Shown: positions 1 through 5,969 of the stretch, piece by piece | How positions within the stretch are numbered: the stretch's first letter is position 1 | How the letters are laid out: the number at the start of each line of letters is the position of its first letter | Assembly: GCA_004298725.1 (NCBI GenBank) | Contig: SCQA01000107.1 | Location: forward strand, 1-8,580 | Direction: 5' to 3' | DNA length: 8,580 nt | DNA from: a bacterium | Lineage (GTDB): Bacteria > Desulfobacterota > GWC2-55-46 | Made by a program: the position numbers and the translations under genes | Notes under the pieces: model-generated | Told to the model about the DNA's origin: nothing | The model's database searches: none | Seen by the model: only the letters and a program-made list of their open reading frames with translations

Positions 1-16
1 TTTTAAAGTATTTTAT

Positions 17-39
17 TTTTGCGCCGTAAGACCGCAAAA
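17..39 (-). other. Small inverted repeat just after envC stop
   Basis: TTTTGCG (17-23) and CGCAAAA (33-39) are perfect inverted repeats around a 9-nt loop, 8 nt beyond the envC stop codon. Read in the envC direction the hairpin is followed by an A-rich stretch rather than a run of U, so it is a poor intrinsic terminator. It may be a transcript-end structure or chance. Whether the operon continues beyond the window cannot be seen. Confidence 0.25.
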
Positions 40-47
40 GAACACGT

Positions 48-1220
48 TTATCTGACGGACGCAAACCACGGCGCGGGATCCCGTGGTATGCCTTTCTCGC
101 GTATTTCAAAATACAATCCGGCGACGCCGTCCGCGCCGGTATCGCCCGCAAGGCCGACATCTTCGCCTTTTTTAACCTCTTGCCCGCGCTCCTTAAGCGC
201 CTTTTGCAAATGCGCGAACAGAGTATAAAAACCGTCGCCGTTATCAAGTATTACAAGCTGGCCGTAGCCCTTCAGCCAGCCGGTATAAACCACAGTGCCG
301 TCATACACGCTCCTTACAACGCTTCCCTGACGCGCCTCTATTACTATGCCGTTATTAAACGTCACGGTCTGAAACTTCGGGTGCCTCACCTTTCCGTAAG
401 ACGAAATTATGCGCCCTTCAACAGGCGGACGGAGCCTTCCCCGCATGGCCCCAAAGCCTTTCGCGCTTGAAGGCGCGCTATCATGACCGCGAAGCTTCTT
501 TATAAGCTCGGCCATTTCAGCGGCGGCGGCGTCAAGTTCCGTTATGAGTTTCAGGCTGATTGCCTTCTCTTTTTTAACTTCCGACAATATGCCGGCCTTT
601 TCTTTTTGCAAAGCCTCGGCCTCGGCCTTCTTCACAAGCGCCGCGTCTCTGCTTGCTTCCATGCTTGACTTAAGCCCGCCAAGCCGCTCTCTCTCCAAGT
701 CAAGGCTTGCCATGGCCACGCGCGCCTGCTCCATAAGAGCCGCGTCCGAATTCATGATTATAGCCATGTACTTTTGCCTGCGTCCGTTTAAGGCCGCGTC
801 GCTCTCCCACGCGGGCAAAAACGCGTTAGCGTTGGAATAACCGCGCATTTTATACATGGCGCGCATACGCTGTTTAAGCCTGCTAAGCAACGCCTTTTTT
901 TCCCGCTCAAGCCTTGAAATATTTACGGTAACGCTTAGCGCGTCGCGCTTTGTTCTGTCAAGGCCCGCCTCAATGGTTAAAAGCTCGCTACGTTTATTTG
1001 AAAGGCTTATATTTACCCTCTCAAGCTCTCCAAGCACCGAGACTTCTTTGGCGGCTATCTTCTTTACGTTTGTCTTTTCCTCGCGGAGCTTCTTTTTTAC
1101 GTCTTCAAGACCCTTTTCTTTTTTTATAAGCTCCGAGCCTTGCTGACGCTTTACCGCCGCTGACGCGCTTATTGAAAACGCTACAATCATGACCGCTACG
1201 AAAAACGCCTTCTTCGTCAT
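48..1220 (-). CDS. envC: EnvC-like murein hydrolase activator, coiled coil plus degenerate LytM/M23 domain
   Basis: The protein has 390 residues. Residues 1-22 form a signal peptide: Lys-Lys, a hydrophobic core, then an SASAA cleavage region, so it is probably periplasmic. Residues about 25-245 are rich in Lys, Glu, Leu and Ala and look like two long coiled-coil segments. Residues about 265-385 form a LytM/peptidase M23 domain. The catalytic zinc ligands of active M23 enzymes are mostly missing: the HxGxD segment reads N-N-G-I-V (289-293), and the final HxH motif has Tyr370 in YFEIR, although His337 in FAHL remains. Loss of ligands is typical of EnvC, which activates division amidases and is controlled by FtsEX. 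The ATG overlaps the ftsX stop by 4 nt (ATGA) and lacks a clear ribosome binding site, which suggests translational coupling. Assignment to the EnvC family is strong. The amidase partner is not in this window. Confidence 0.88.
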   Translation of the reverse strand: MTKKAFFVAVMIVAFSISASAAVKRQQGSELIKKEKGLEDVKKKLREEKTNVKKIAAKEVSVLGELERVNISLSNKRSELLTIEAGLDRTKRDALSVTVNISRLEREKKALLSRLKQRMRAMYKMRGYSNANAFLPAWESDAALNGRRQKYMAIIMNSDAALMEQARVAMASLDLERERLGGLKSSMEASRDAALVKKAEAEALQKEKAGILSEVKKEKAISLKLITELDAAAAEMAELIKKLRGHDSAPSSAKGFGAMRGRLRPPVEGRIISSYGKVRHPKFQTVTFNNGIVIEARQGSVVRSVYDGTVVYTGWLKGYGQLVILDNGDGFYTLFAHLQKALKERGQEVKKGEDVGLAGDTGADGVAGLYFEIREKGIPRDPAPWFASVR

Positions 1221-2113
1221 TTAAGAAACCGTATAAGCGAAATAACGCTTGAAATTCCGCCCATGATAAGACCAGCGGACAAGAGCGCCGCTGAGATAAC
1301 CGGCACCGTAGCCGGCATGGCGATGACAAAGCTCATTTGCGCGGGTACGTTGGCGCTTACGGCGTACATACCAACCGAGAGCATACCGATAGAAACAACG
1401 CCTCCGGCAAGGCCGTGTAAAACACCCTCTATAACAAACGGTAACATAATAAAAGCCCTTCCGGCGCCCACAAGGCGCATAACTTCTATTTCGTCTTTTT
1501 TGGCGTAAATAGTAAGCCTTATGGTGTTGGTAACGACAAAAACCACTGCCGCCGTTAGAAATACGCCTATAACGGCCGCCAGCACCTCGGTAAACTTCAA
1601 AAACGCCGAAAACTTTTTCAGCCACTTTCCGCTGTATTGCACCTCTTCAGCCCATTGCAGGCGCCTTACTCCGTCCACAACGGCGCCAAAGAGCATAGGC
1701 TCCATGTACGCGTCCAAAACTTTTATCTCAACCGAGGCAGGCAACGGGTTTATGTCAACCGCGTCAAGCACGCTTTCCCGCCCTTTAAGACTATCTTTTA
1801 ATTCTTTAAGCGCCGCCTCCTTTGACACATACTCCGCGCTTCTCACGCCAAGTACGCCGAGAGCGTCCTTTTTAATCTTGTCAGGGCCGTAGCTTGCAAA
1901 GCCGTCTTTTACGTAAACCACCATATGCACCCTGTCGGCAAGGCCGCTGGCGGCCATATTGAGGTTTACGAATATGATGAAAAAAAACGCGAGTATGGCA
2001 AGCGAGAAGCCGAGGGTAACGGCGGTAAAAATTGCTGAGGCCGGATTTTCCCTGATGGTTCTCAGGGCGTCGAATATAAGATATGAAAGGTTAGTTCTGA
2101 CGCCTGTCAGCAA
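1217..2113 (-). CDS. ftsX: Cell division ABC transporter permease-like protein FtsX
   Basis: This 298-residue membrane protein has the FtsX layout: a short cytoplasmic start, TM1 at about 27-50, an extracytoplasmic domain at about 51-173, TM2 at 176-200, TM3 at 222-252 and TM4 at 268-294. The conserved cytoplasmic stretch after TM2 (NTIRLTIYAKKDEIEVMRLV, 196-215) is a family hallmark. FtsX pairs with FtsE in the inner membrane. In studied bacteria its outer domain binds EnvC or a similar regulator and passes on the ATPase signal to septal peptidoglycan hydrolysis. The gene begins with TTG at 2113, inside the end of ftsE, behind a strong GGGAGGG site. The next gene down is envC, so the full FtsE-FtsX-EnvC signalling chain is encoded in order. 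Length and topology are normal for the family. Confidence 0.93.
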   Translation of the reverse strand: MLTGVRTNLSYLIFDALRTIRENPASAIFTAVTLGFSLAILAFFFIIFVNLNMAASGLADRVHMVVYVKDGFASYGPDKIKKDALGVLGVRSAEYVSKEAALKELKDSLKGRESVLDAVDINPLPASVEIKVLDAYMEPMLFGAVVDGVRRLQWAEEVQYSGKWLKKFSAFLKFTEVLAAVIGVFLTAAVVFVVTNTIRLTIYAKKDEIEVMRLVGAGRAFIMLPFVIEGVLHGLAGGVVSIGMLSVGMYAVSANVPAQMSFVIAMPATVPVISAALLSAGLIMGGISSVISLIRFLK

Positions 2114-2760
2114 ACCACCCTCCCTGCTTCGAGGTGTATGGCCCTTCTGGCGTACCTGTCAATAAGCCCCTTGTCGTGCGTGGCCACCACCACAGTTGTG
2201 CCTCTTGAATTGACCTCCTTGAAAAGTTCCATCGTCTCAATGGACATTTCCGGGTCAAGGTTGCCGGTAGGCTCGTCGGCAAGTATTATGGCCGGGTCTT
2301 TAACAAGCGCGCGCGCTATGGCTACCCTTTGTTGCTCTCCGCCGGAGAGGCTTATTGTCTTGAAATTAGCGCGATGGATTATCTTCAAGTAAGTAAGCAT
2401 CTTGAGCACCCTTTCGCGCTCTTCCCTCGCGCCCACGCCCATAATTTTAAGGGAGAGCGCTACGTTCTCATAGACGGTCTTATTCGGCAGAAGTTTGAAT
2501 TCCTGAAACACAAAACCTATCCTGCGGCGCAGGTTGGTTATCTCGCGCGGAGGTATGCGGAAGTAATTTCTGCCTTCTATTATTATCTGGCCTTCGGTGG
2601 GGCTTTCGGACCCGAAGATGATTTTAAGCAACGTTGACTTGCCCGCGCCGCTCGGGCCTGTTATAAACGTAATTTCGCCCTTAGCTATCTTAAGGGATAC
2701 GTCCTTAAGCGCCGCAAAGGACTTGTCATAACTTTTGGTCACATGAAAAAGCTGTATCAT
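2107..2760 (-). CDS. ftsE: Cell division ATP-binding protein FtsE
   Basis: This is a 217-residue ABC ATPase with every nucleotide-binding motif intact: Walker A GPSGAGKST (35-43), Q-loop Gln86 in FVFQEFKLL, signature LSGGEQQR (138-145), Walker B IILADE (158-163), D-loop NLDP (167-170) and H-loop His195 in VVATHD. The N-terminus (MIQLFHVTKSY) and the lack of extra domains match FtsE rather than a lipoprotein-release or uptake ATPase, and the downstream ftsX confirms this. It is cytoplasmic and bound to FtsX; ATP turnover is thought to drive the conformational change that regulates septal wall hydrolysis through EnvC. It is the first gene of the operon. The stop codon overlaps the ftsX start by 7 nt. 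No clear ribosome binding site precedes the ATG. Confidence 0.94.
   Translation of the reverse strand: MIQLFHVTKSYDKSFAALKDVSLKIAKGEITFITGPSGAGKSTLLKIIFGSESPTEGQIIIEGRNYFRIPPREITNLRRRIGFVFQEFKLLPNKTVYENVALSLKIMGVGAREERERVLKMLTYLKIIHRANFKTISLSGGEQQRVAIARALVKDPAIILADEPTGNLDPEMSIETMELFKEVNSRGTTVVVATHDKGLIDRYARRAIHLEAGRVVC
2118..2124 (-). promoter_or_regulatory. Ribosome binding site deciding the TTG start of ftsX
   Basis: On the minus strand GGGAGGG ends 4 nt before a TTG at 2113-2111. It lies within the last codons of ftsE. No in-frame ATG or GTG is near, and the protein from this TTG has the length and N-terminus expected of FtsX, so TTG is the likely start. Confidence 0.7.
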
Positions 2761-2789
2761 ATTTCAACCGGAAGAGCGTTAATTCAGGT

Positions 2790-2818
2790 ATTATCGCAAT
2801 TGCACTATTTTATGTCAA
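2790..2818 (-). promoter_or_regulatory. Sigma70-type promoter of ftsE-ftsX-envC
   Basis: On the minus strand there is a perfect -35 box TTGACA (2818-2813), a 17-nt spacer and a -10 box GATAAT (2795-2790, five of six consensus bases). The predicted start near 2783 gives a leader of only about 22 nt before the ftsE ATG. It lies between the putative tRNA terminator and ftsE, so the division operon need not depend on tRNA transcription. Confidence 0.75.
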
Positions 2819-2860
2819 GCAGGGGGTTGGACGGGGTAAAACATCGTGTCTTATGTCAAT

Positions 2861-2919
2861 AAAAAAGGGGCGCCTTTTTATAGCGGTGTCAGCAGACCGG
2901 CTATAAAAATATACCCCTT
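2861..2919 (-). terminator. Long imperfect hairpin with U-run, probable tRNA terminator
   Basis: Arms AAGGGG (2865-2870), TTTTTATAGC (2875-2884) and GGT (2885-2887) pair with ACC (2896-2898), GCTATAAAAA (2900-2909) and CCCCTT (2914-2919). The structure has an 8-nt loop, one bulged base and a 4x4 internal loop. Read on the minus strand it follows tRNA-Asp by about 90 nt and runs into six U residues (2866-2861), as an intrinsic terminator should. A smaller hairpin, AAAAAGG/CCTTTTT (2862-2879), uses the same T-run and could serve instead. The fold was made by eye. Confidence 0.55.
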
Positions 2920-3006
2920 CTTAGAATAACCGAAACAAAGACGAAAGCGTGCAAAGCCCTGTAAAATGAAAACAGCACTACGGCAAAGGTGTCTACGGGA
3001 AGAAAA

Positions 3007-3083
3007 TGGCGGGGCCGACGGGACTCGAACCCGCGCCCTCCGGCGTGACAGGCCGGCGTTATGACCAACTTAACTACGGCCCC
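3007..3083 (-). tRNA. tRNA-Asp (GUC)
   Basis: The reverse complement folds as a tRNA. The acceptor stem is GGGGCCG (5' end at 3083) paired with CGGCCCC (3017-3011). The anticodon stem is CCGGC/GCCGG with loop CUGUCAC and anticodon GUC at 3049-3047. The T-arm carries GGUUCGAGUCC. The discriminator base is G (3010), as expected for aspartate tRNA, and CCA is encoded (3009-3007). It is the second gene of a tRNA pair, 40 nt after tRNA-Val. Confidence 0.96.
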
Positions 3084-3123
3084 GTTTTATGACACCTTGC
3101 TGTGCCTGACAAAAAACTGAATT

Positions 3124-3199
3124 TGGTAGGCGGAACAGGGATCGAACCTGTGACCCCAGCCTTGTAAGGGCTGTGCTCTACCAACTGAGCTATCCGCCC
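3124..3199 (-). tRNA. tRNA-Val (UAC)
   Basis: The reverse complement begins GGGCGGA with the standard D-arm UAGCUCAGUUGGUAGAGCA. Its anticodon stem CAGCC/GGCUG encloses loop CUUACAA with anticodon UAC at 3166-3164. The T-arm is ACAGGUUCGAUCCCUGU, and the gene ends in discriminator A and an encoded CCA (3126-3124). The first acceptor pair is a G-U wobble; otherwise the fold is canonical. It is transcribed ahead of tRNA-Asp. Confidence 0.96.
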
Positions 3200-3257
3200 A
3201 TTTACTCTTTAGCCCTGCGTATAAAGAAACCCCATCTTATGGTGACGGGAATTTATA

Positions 3258-3286
3258 TTTTTAACAACTTTCAACGCTATTGTCAA
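3258..3286 (-). promoter_or_regulatory. Candidate promoter of the tRNA-Val/tRNA-Asp pair
   Basis: On the minus strand a perfect TTGACA (3286-3281) is followed after 17 nt by TAAAAA (3263-3258, four of six consensus bases), about 60 nt ahead of tRNA-Val. The region around the -10 is AT-rich. The -35 context GCTTGACA is the same as in the ftsE promoter. Confidence 0.55.
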
Positions 3287-3404
3287 GCACAATAAGGGCA
3301 TTAAAATCCAACGTTCGCAAAACCCGCTTGCTTTCGTAAAGACTAAAAAACCGCAAAACTTACAAGCGGCTCAAGCCGCACCTCTGGCGCGTAAAGCCCG
3401 TTCG
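3287..3404. repeat. Short direct and inverted repeats between the divergent promoters
   Basis: This gene-free stretch separates the tRNA promoter from the xfp promoter. CGCAAAAC occurs twice (3316-3323 and 3352-3359, 36 nt apart). CCGCTTG (3324-3330) is inverted as CAAGCGG (3363-3369). A compact palindrome GCGGCT-CA-AGCCGC fills 3366-3379, about 25 nt ahead of the xfp -35 box. The arrangement could hold regulator binding sites, but the elements are short and no known operator is recognised. Confidence 0.35.
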
Positions 3405-3433
3405 TTGACGGCGAGATGTTTGAGGTCTATACT
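3405..3433 (+). promoter_or_regulatory. Sigma70-type promoter of the xfp-ackA unit
   Basis: TTGACG (3405-3410, five of six) and TATACT (3428-3433, five of six) are separated by exactly 17 nt. The predicted transcription start near 3440 gives a leader of about 125 nt before the preferred xfp start. A lone -10-like GATAAT at 3497-3502 has no -35 partner and is less likely to be used. Confidence 0.65.
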
Positions 3434-3503
3434 TTTCACAGACGGCTTTTCGCATAAGTCAGGTTAACGAAAACAACCGCCGCGCAATTCTCAAATGATA
3501 ATA

Positions 3504-3519
3504 TATGCCGCAAGGCATG
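3504..3519 (+). promoter_or_regulatory. GNRA-tetraloop hairpin in the xfp leader
   Basis: ATGCC (3505-3509) and GGCAT (3514-3518) pair around a GCAA tetraloop, extended by a U-G pair. A GCC(GCAA)GGC cap is unusually stable for its size. It covers the upstream in-frame ATG at 3505, which argues against initiation there, and sits about 33 nt ahead of the ribosome binding site at 3552. Confidence 0.45.
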
Positions 3520-3551
3520 ACGCTAAGCTCAATAGACAACCAGGAAAAAAC

Positions 3552-3556
3552 GGAGG
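3552..3556 (+). promoter_or_regulatory. Ribosome binding site deciding the xfp start
   Basis: GGAGG lies 8 nt before the ATG at 3565. The two in-frame ATGs further upstream (3505 and 3517) have no purine-rich site, and the first is buried in a hairpin. The 3565 start is therefore preferred. Confidence 0.75.
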
Positions 3557-3564
3557 CGGATACA

Positions 3565-5925
3565 ATGGGCGAAATACTTTCGGCAAAGGAACTCAAGGCC
3601 ATTAACATGTACTGGCGGGCGGCGAATTATCTGTCCGTAGGGCAGATATACCTCTACAACAACCCCCTGCTGAAAGAACCGCTGAAAATAGAGCACGTCA
3701 AGCCGCGCCTTCTCGGCCACTGGGGCACCACCCCCGGTCTTAACTTCATTTACGCCCACTTAAACCGTGTAATCAAAAAATATGGATTAAGCATGATATA
3801 CATGGCAGGCCCCGGACACGGCGGCCCCGGAATTGTCGCTAATACCTATCTTGAGGGAACCTACAGCGAGTTCTACACAGACATTTCACAAGACGAAGAA
3901 GGAATGAAAAAGCTCTTCAAGCAGTTCTCCTTTCCGGGCGGCATTCCAAGCCACGCCGCGCCGGAAACCCCCGGCTCGATACATGAAGGCGGCGAACTTG
4001 GTTATGTCATATCTCACGCATACGGAGCAGTATTTGACAACCCTGACCTTATAGTTGCATGCGTGGTTGGCGACGGCGAAGCCGAAACAGGCCCGCTTGC
4101 GACGTCTTGGCACTCCAATAAATTTCTTAACCCTATTTCTGACGGCGCGGTTCTTCCCATACTGCATCTGAACGGTTACAAGATAGCCAACCCCACGGTG
4201 CTGTCGCGGATAAGCAGAGAGGAACTCACAGCCCTGTTCGTCGGTTACGGCTATAAGCCTTACTTCGTGGAGGGGCATGAGCCGTCGGCTATGCACCAAC
4301 TGATGGCCCAAACCCTTGAGAAGATTATGGCCGAGATAAAAGAAATACAAGTCAACGCCCGCAAAACCGGCGTTGCCAAACGCCCCCGGTGGCCGATGAT
4401 AATTCTAATATCCCCGAAAGGCTGGACAGGCCCGAAGGAAGTTGACGGAAAAAAATCCGAGGGGTTCTGGCGGTCGCACCAAGTGCCGTTTTCAGATATG
4501 GCCAAAAATACCGGACACATAAAAATACTTGAGGACTGGATGAAGAGCTACAAGCCCGAAGAACTGTTCGACGCCAACGGAACGCTTCTGCCGGAACTCC
4601 GCGAGCTTGCCCCAAAAGGCGAGCTTCGCATGGGCGCGAACCCTCATGCAAACGGCGGACTGCTTCTTAAAGACCTCAGAATGCCGGACTTCACGGACTA
4701 CGCCGTTAACGTTCCAACGCCGGGCAAGGTAACGGCGGAATCCACAAAAGTGATGGGCTTTTTCCTGCGGGACATTATGAAGAACAACCTTGACCGCGGA
4801 AACTTCCGCGTATTCGGCCCTGATGAAACGGCATCGAACCGCCTTGACCCGCTTTTTGAAGTCACGAGCCGCGTATGGCTTGGAGAGACTTTACCCGAAG
4901 ACGAGCACCTTGCCGCCGAAGGCCGGGTTATGGAAATACTCTCTGAGCATACCTGTCAGGGATGGCTTGAAGGCTACCTGCTTACGGGCCGCCACGGGCT
5001 TTTCTCCTGTTACGAGGCCTTTATTCATTTAATCGACTCCATGTTCAACCAGCACGCGAAATGGCTGAAAGTAACGAGCAAAGAGATACCGTGGAGAAGG
5101 CCCATAGCCTCGCTCAACTACCTTCTCACTTCTCACGTCTGGAGGCAGGACCACAACGGATTTAGCCACCAAGACCCGGGTTTCATTGACCATGTAGTCA
5201 ACAAAAAGGCGGACGTCATACGCATTTACCTGCCGCCGGACGCGAATACGCTCCTGTGCGTCACTGATAAATGCCTGAGAAGCCGGAACCGCGTAAACGT
5301 CATCGTAGCCGGAAAACAACCGGAACTACAGTGGCTTGACATGGATTCTGCCATAAAACACTGCGCGTCAGGCATTGGCATATGGGAATGGGCAAGTAAC
5401 GACAACGGTTCTGAACCGGACGTAGTCATGGCGTGCGCCGGTGACGTTCCCACGCTTGAAACTTTGGCGGCTGTGAAAATACTCCGCGAGCACGCGCCTG
5501 AAATAAAAATACGCGTCATAAACGTCGTTGACCTCATGACCCTTCAGCCCCATGAAGAACACCCGCACGGCCTGTCCGAGAGGGACTTTGAAAGCCTCTT
5601 TACCAAGGACAAACCCATAGTCTTCGCTTATCACGGCTACCCGTGGCTGATACACCGCCTGACATACCGCAGGGGAAATCACGGCAATTTGCACGCGCGG
5701 GGATACAAAGAAGAAGGAACCACCTCAACCCCGTTCGACATGGTCGTAAGAAACGACCTTGACCGCTTTCATCTCGTTAGCGACGTAATAGACCGCCTGC
5801 CGAAATTAAAAAACGGCGCGTATGTAAAACAATTTGTCCGCGACAAGCTTATCGAGCACAAAGAATACATCATAAAACACGGGCAAGACATGCCGGAGAT
5901 ACGCGACTGGAAGTGGATCGACTGA
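3565..5925 (+). CDS. xfp: Phosphoketolase (xylulose-5-phosphate/fructose-6-phosphate)
   Basis: This cytoplasmic, thiamine-diphosphate-dependent enzyme cleaves xylulose 5-phosphate (and in many members fructose 6-phosphate) with phosphate, giving acetyl phosphate plus glyceraldehyde 3-phosphate or erythrose 4-phosphate. From ATG 3565 it has 786 residues, normal for the family. An in-frame ATG at 3505 would add 20 unconserved residues without a ribosome binding site. Hallmarks in order: GHWGTTPGLN (51-60), AGPGHGGPG (81-89), IHEGGELGY (139-147), the cofactor motif GDGEAETG (169-176), FGPDETASN (417-425) and QDHNGFSHQDPGF (528-540), with the active-site histidines of the last motif at 530 and 535. 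Nothing expected is missing. Xylulose-only and dual-substrate enzymes cannot be told apart by eye. ackA follows after 44 nt, so the acetyl phosphate is probably turned into acetate and ATP. Confidence 0.95.
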   Translation: MGEILSAKELKAINMYWRAANYLSVGQIYLYNNPLLKEPLKIEHVKPRLLGHWGTTPGLNFIYAHLNRVIKKYGLSMIYMAGPGHGGPGIVANTYLEGTYSEFYTDISQDEEGMKKLFKQFSFPGGIPSHAAPETPGSIHEGGELGYVISHAYGAVFDNPDLIVACVVGDGEAETGPLATSWHSNKFLNPISDGAVLPILHLNGYKIANPTVLSRISREELTALFVGYGYKPYFVEGHEPSAMHQLMAQTLEKIMAEIKEIQVNARKTGVAKRPRWPMIILISPKGWTGPKEVDGKKSEGFWRSHQVPFSDMAKNTGHIKILEDWMKSYKPEELFDANGTLLPELRELAPKGELRMGANPHANGGLLLKDLRMPDFTDYAVNVPTPGKVTAESTKVMGFFLRDIMKNNLDRGNFRVFGPDETASNRLDPLFEVTSRVWLGETLPEDEHLAAEGRVMEILSEHTCQGWLEGYLLTGRHGLFSCYEAFIHLIDSMFNQHAKWLKVTSKEIPWRRPIASLNYLLTSHVWRQDHNGFSHQDPGFIDHVVNKKADVIRIYLPPDANTLLCVTDKCLRSRNRVNVIVAGKQPELQWLDMDSAIKHCASGIGIWEWASNDNGSEPDVVMACAGDVPTLETLAAVKILREHAPEIKIRVINVVDLMTLQPHEEHPHGLSERDFESLFTKDKPIVFAYHGYPWLIHRLTYRRGNHGNLHARGYKEEGTTSTPFDMVVRNDLDRFHLVSDVIDRLPKLKNGAYVKQFVRDKLIEHKEYIIKHGQDMPEIRDWKWID

Positions 5926-5938
5926 ATTTAAATAACCC

Positions 5939-5956
5939 GCTTGCGAGCATGCAAGC
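5939..5956 (+). other. Hairpin in the xfp-ackA spacer
   Basis: GCTTGC (5939-5944) and GCAAGC (5951-5956) pair perfectly around a 6-nt loop, 14 nt before the ackA ATG, where a ribosome binding site would normally lie. No U-run follows, so it is not an intrinsic terminator. It may affect ackA translation or transcript stability, but no test is possible from sequence alone. Confidence 0.4.
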
Positions 5957-5969
5957 AAAGATCCCTTAA

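Noticed and set aside
1221..1625. Open frame of 134 codons on the minus strand inside ftsX
   Set aside because: It is an out-of-frame shadow with a Arg/Tyr-rich, low-quality translation and is fully covered by ftsX, which has clear family motifs.
2831..2859. Second TTGACA on the minus strand (2859-2854) as a further ftsE promoter
   Set aside because: The position 17 nt downstream reads CCCCGT, and no acceptable -10 box occurs at 15-19 nt.
3007..3199. tRNA genes as an integration site of a mobile element carrying xfp-ackA
   Set aside because: No integrase, no second partial copy of either tRNA 3' end within the window, and no visible change of base composition.
3505..3564. Upstream in-frame ATG giving an 806-residue phosphoketolase
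   Set aside because: No ribosome binding site, the ATG is in a stable hairpin, the added residues resemble no family sequence, and GGAGG lies 8 nt before the ATG at 3565.
3886..4350. Open frame of 154 codons antisense to xfp
   Set aside because: It lies wholly opposite conserved phosphoketolase coding sequence, has no recognisable domain and no ribosome binding site was evident.
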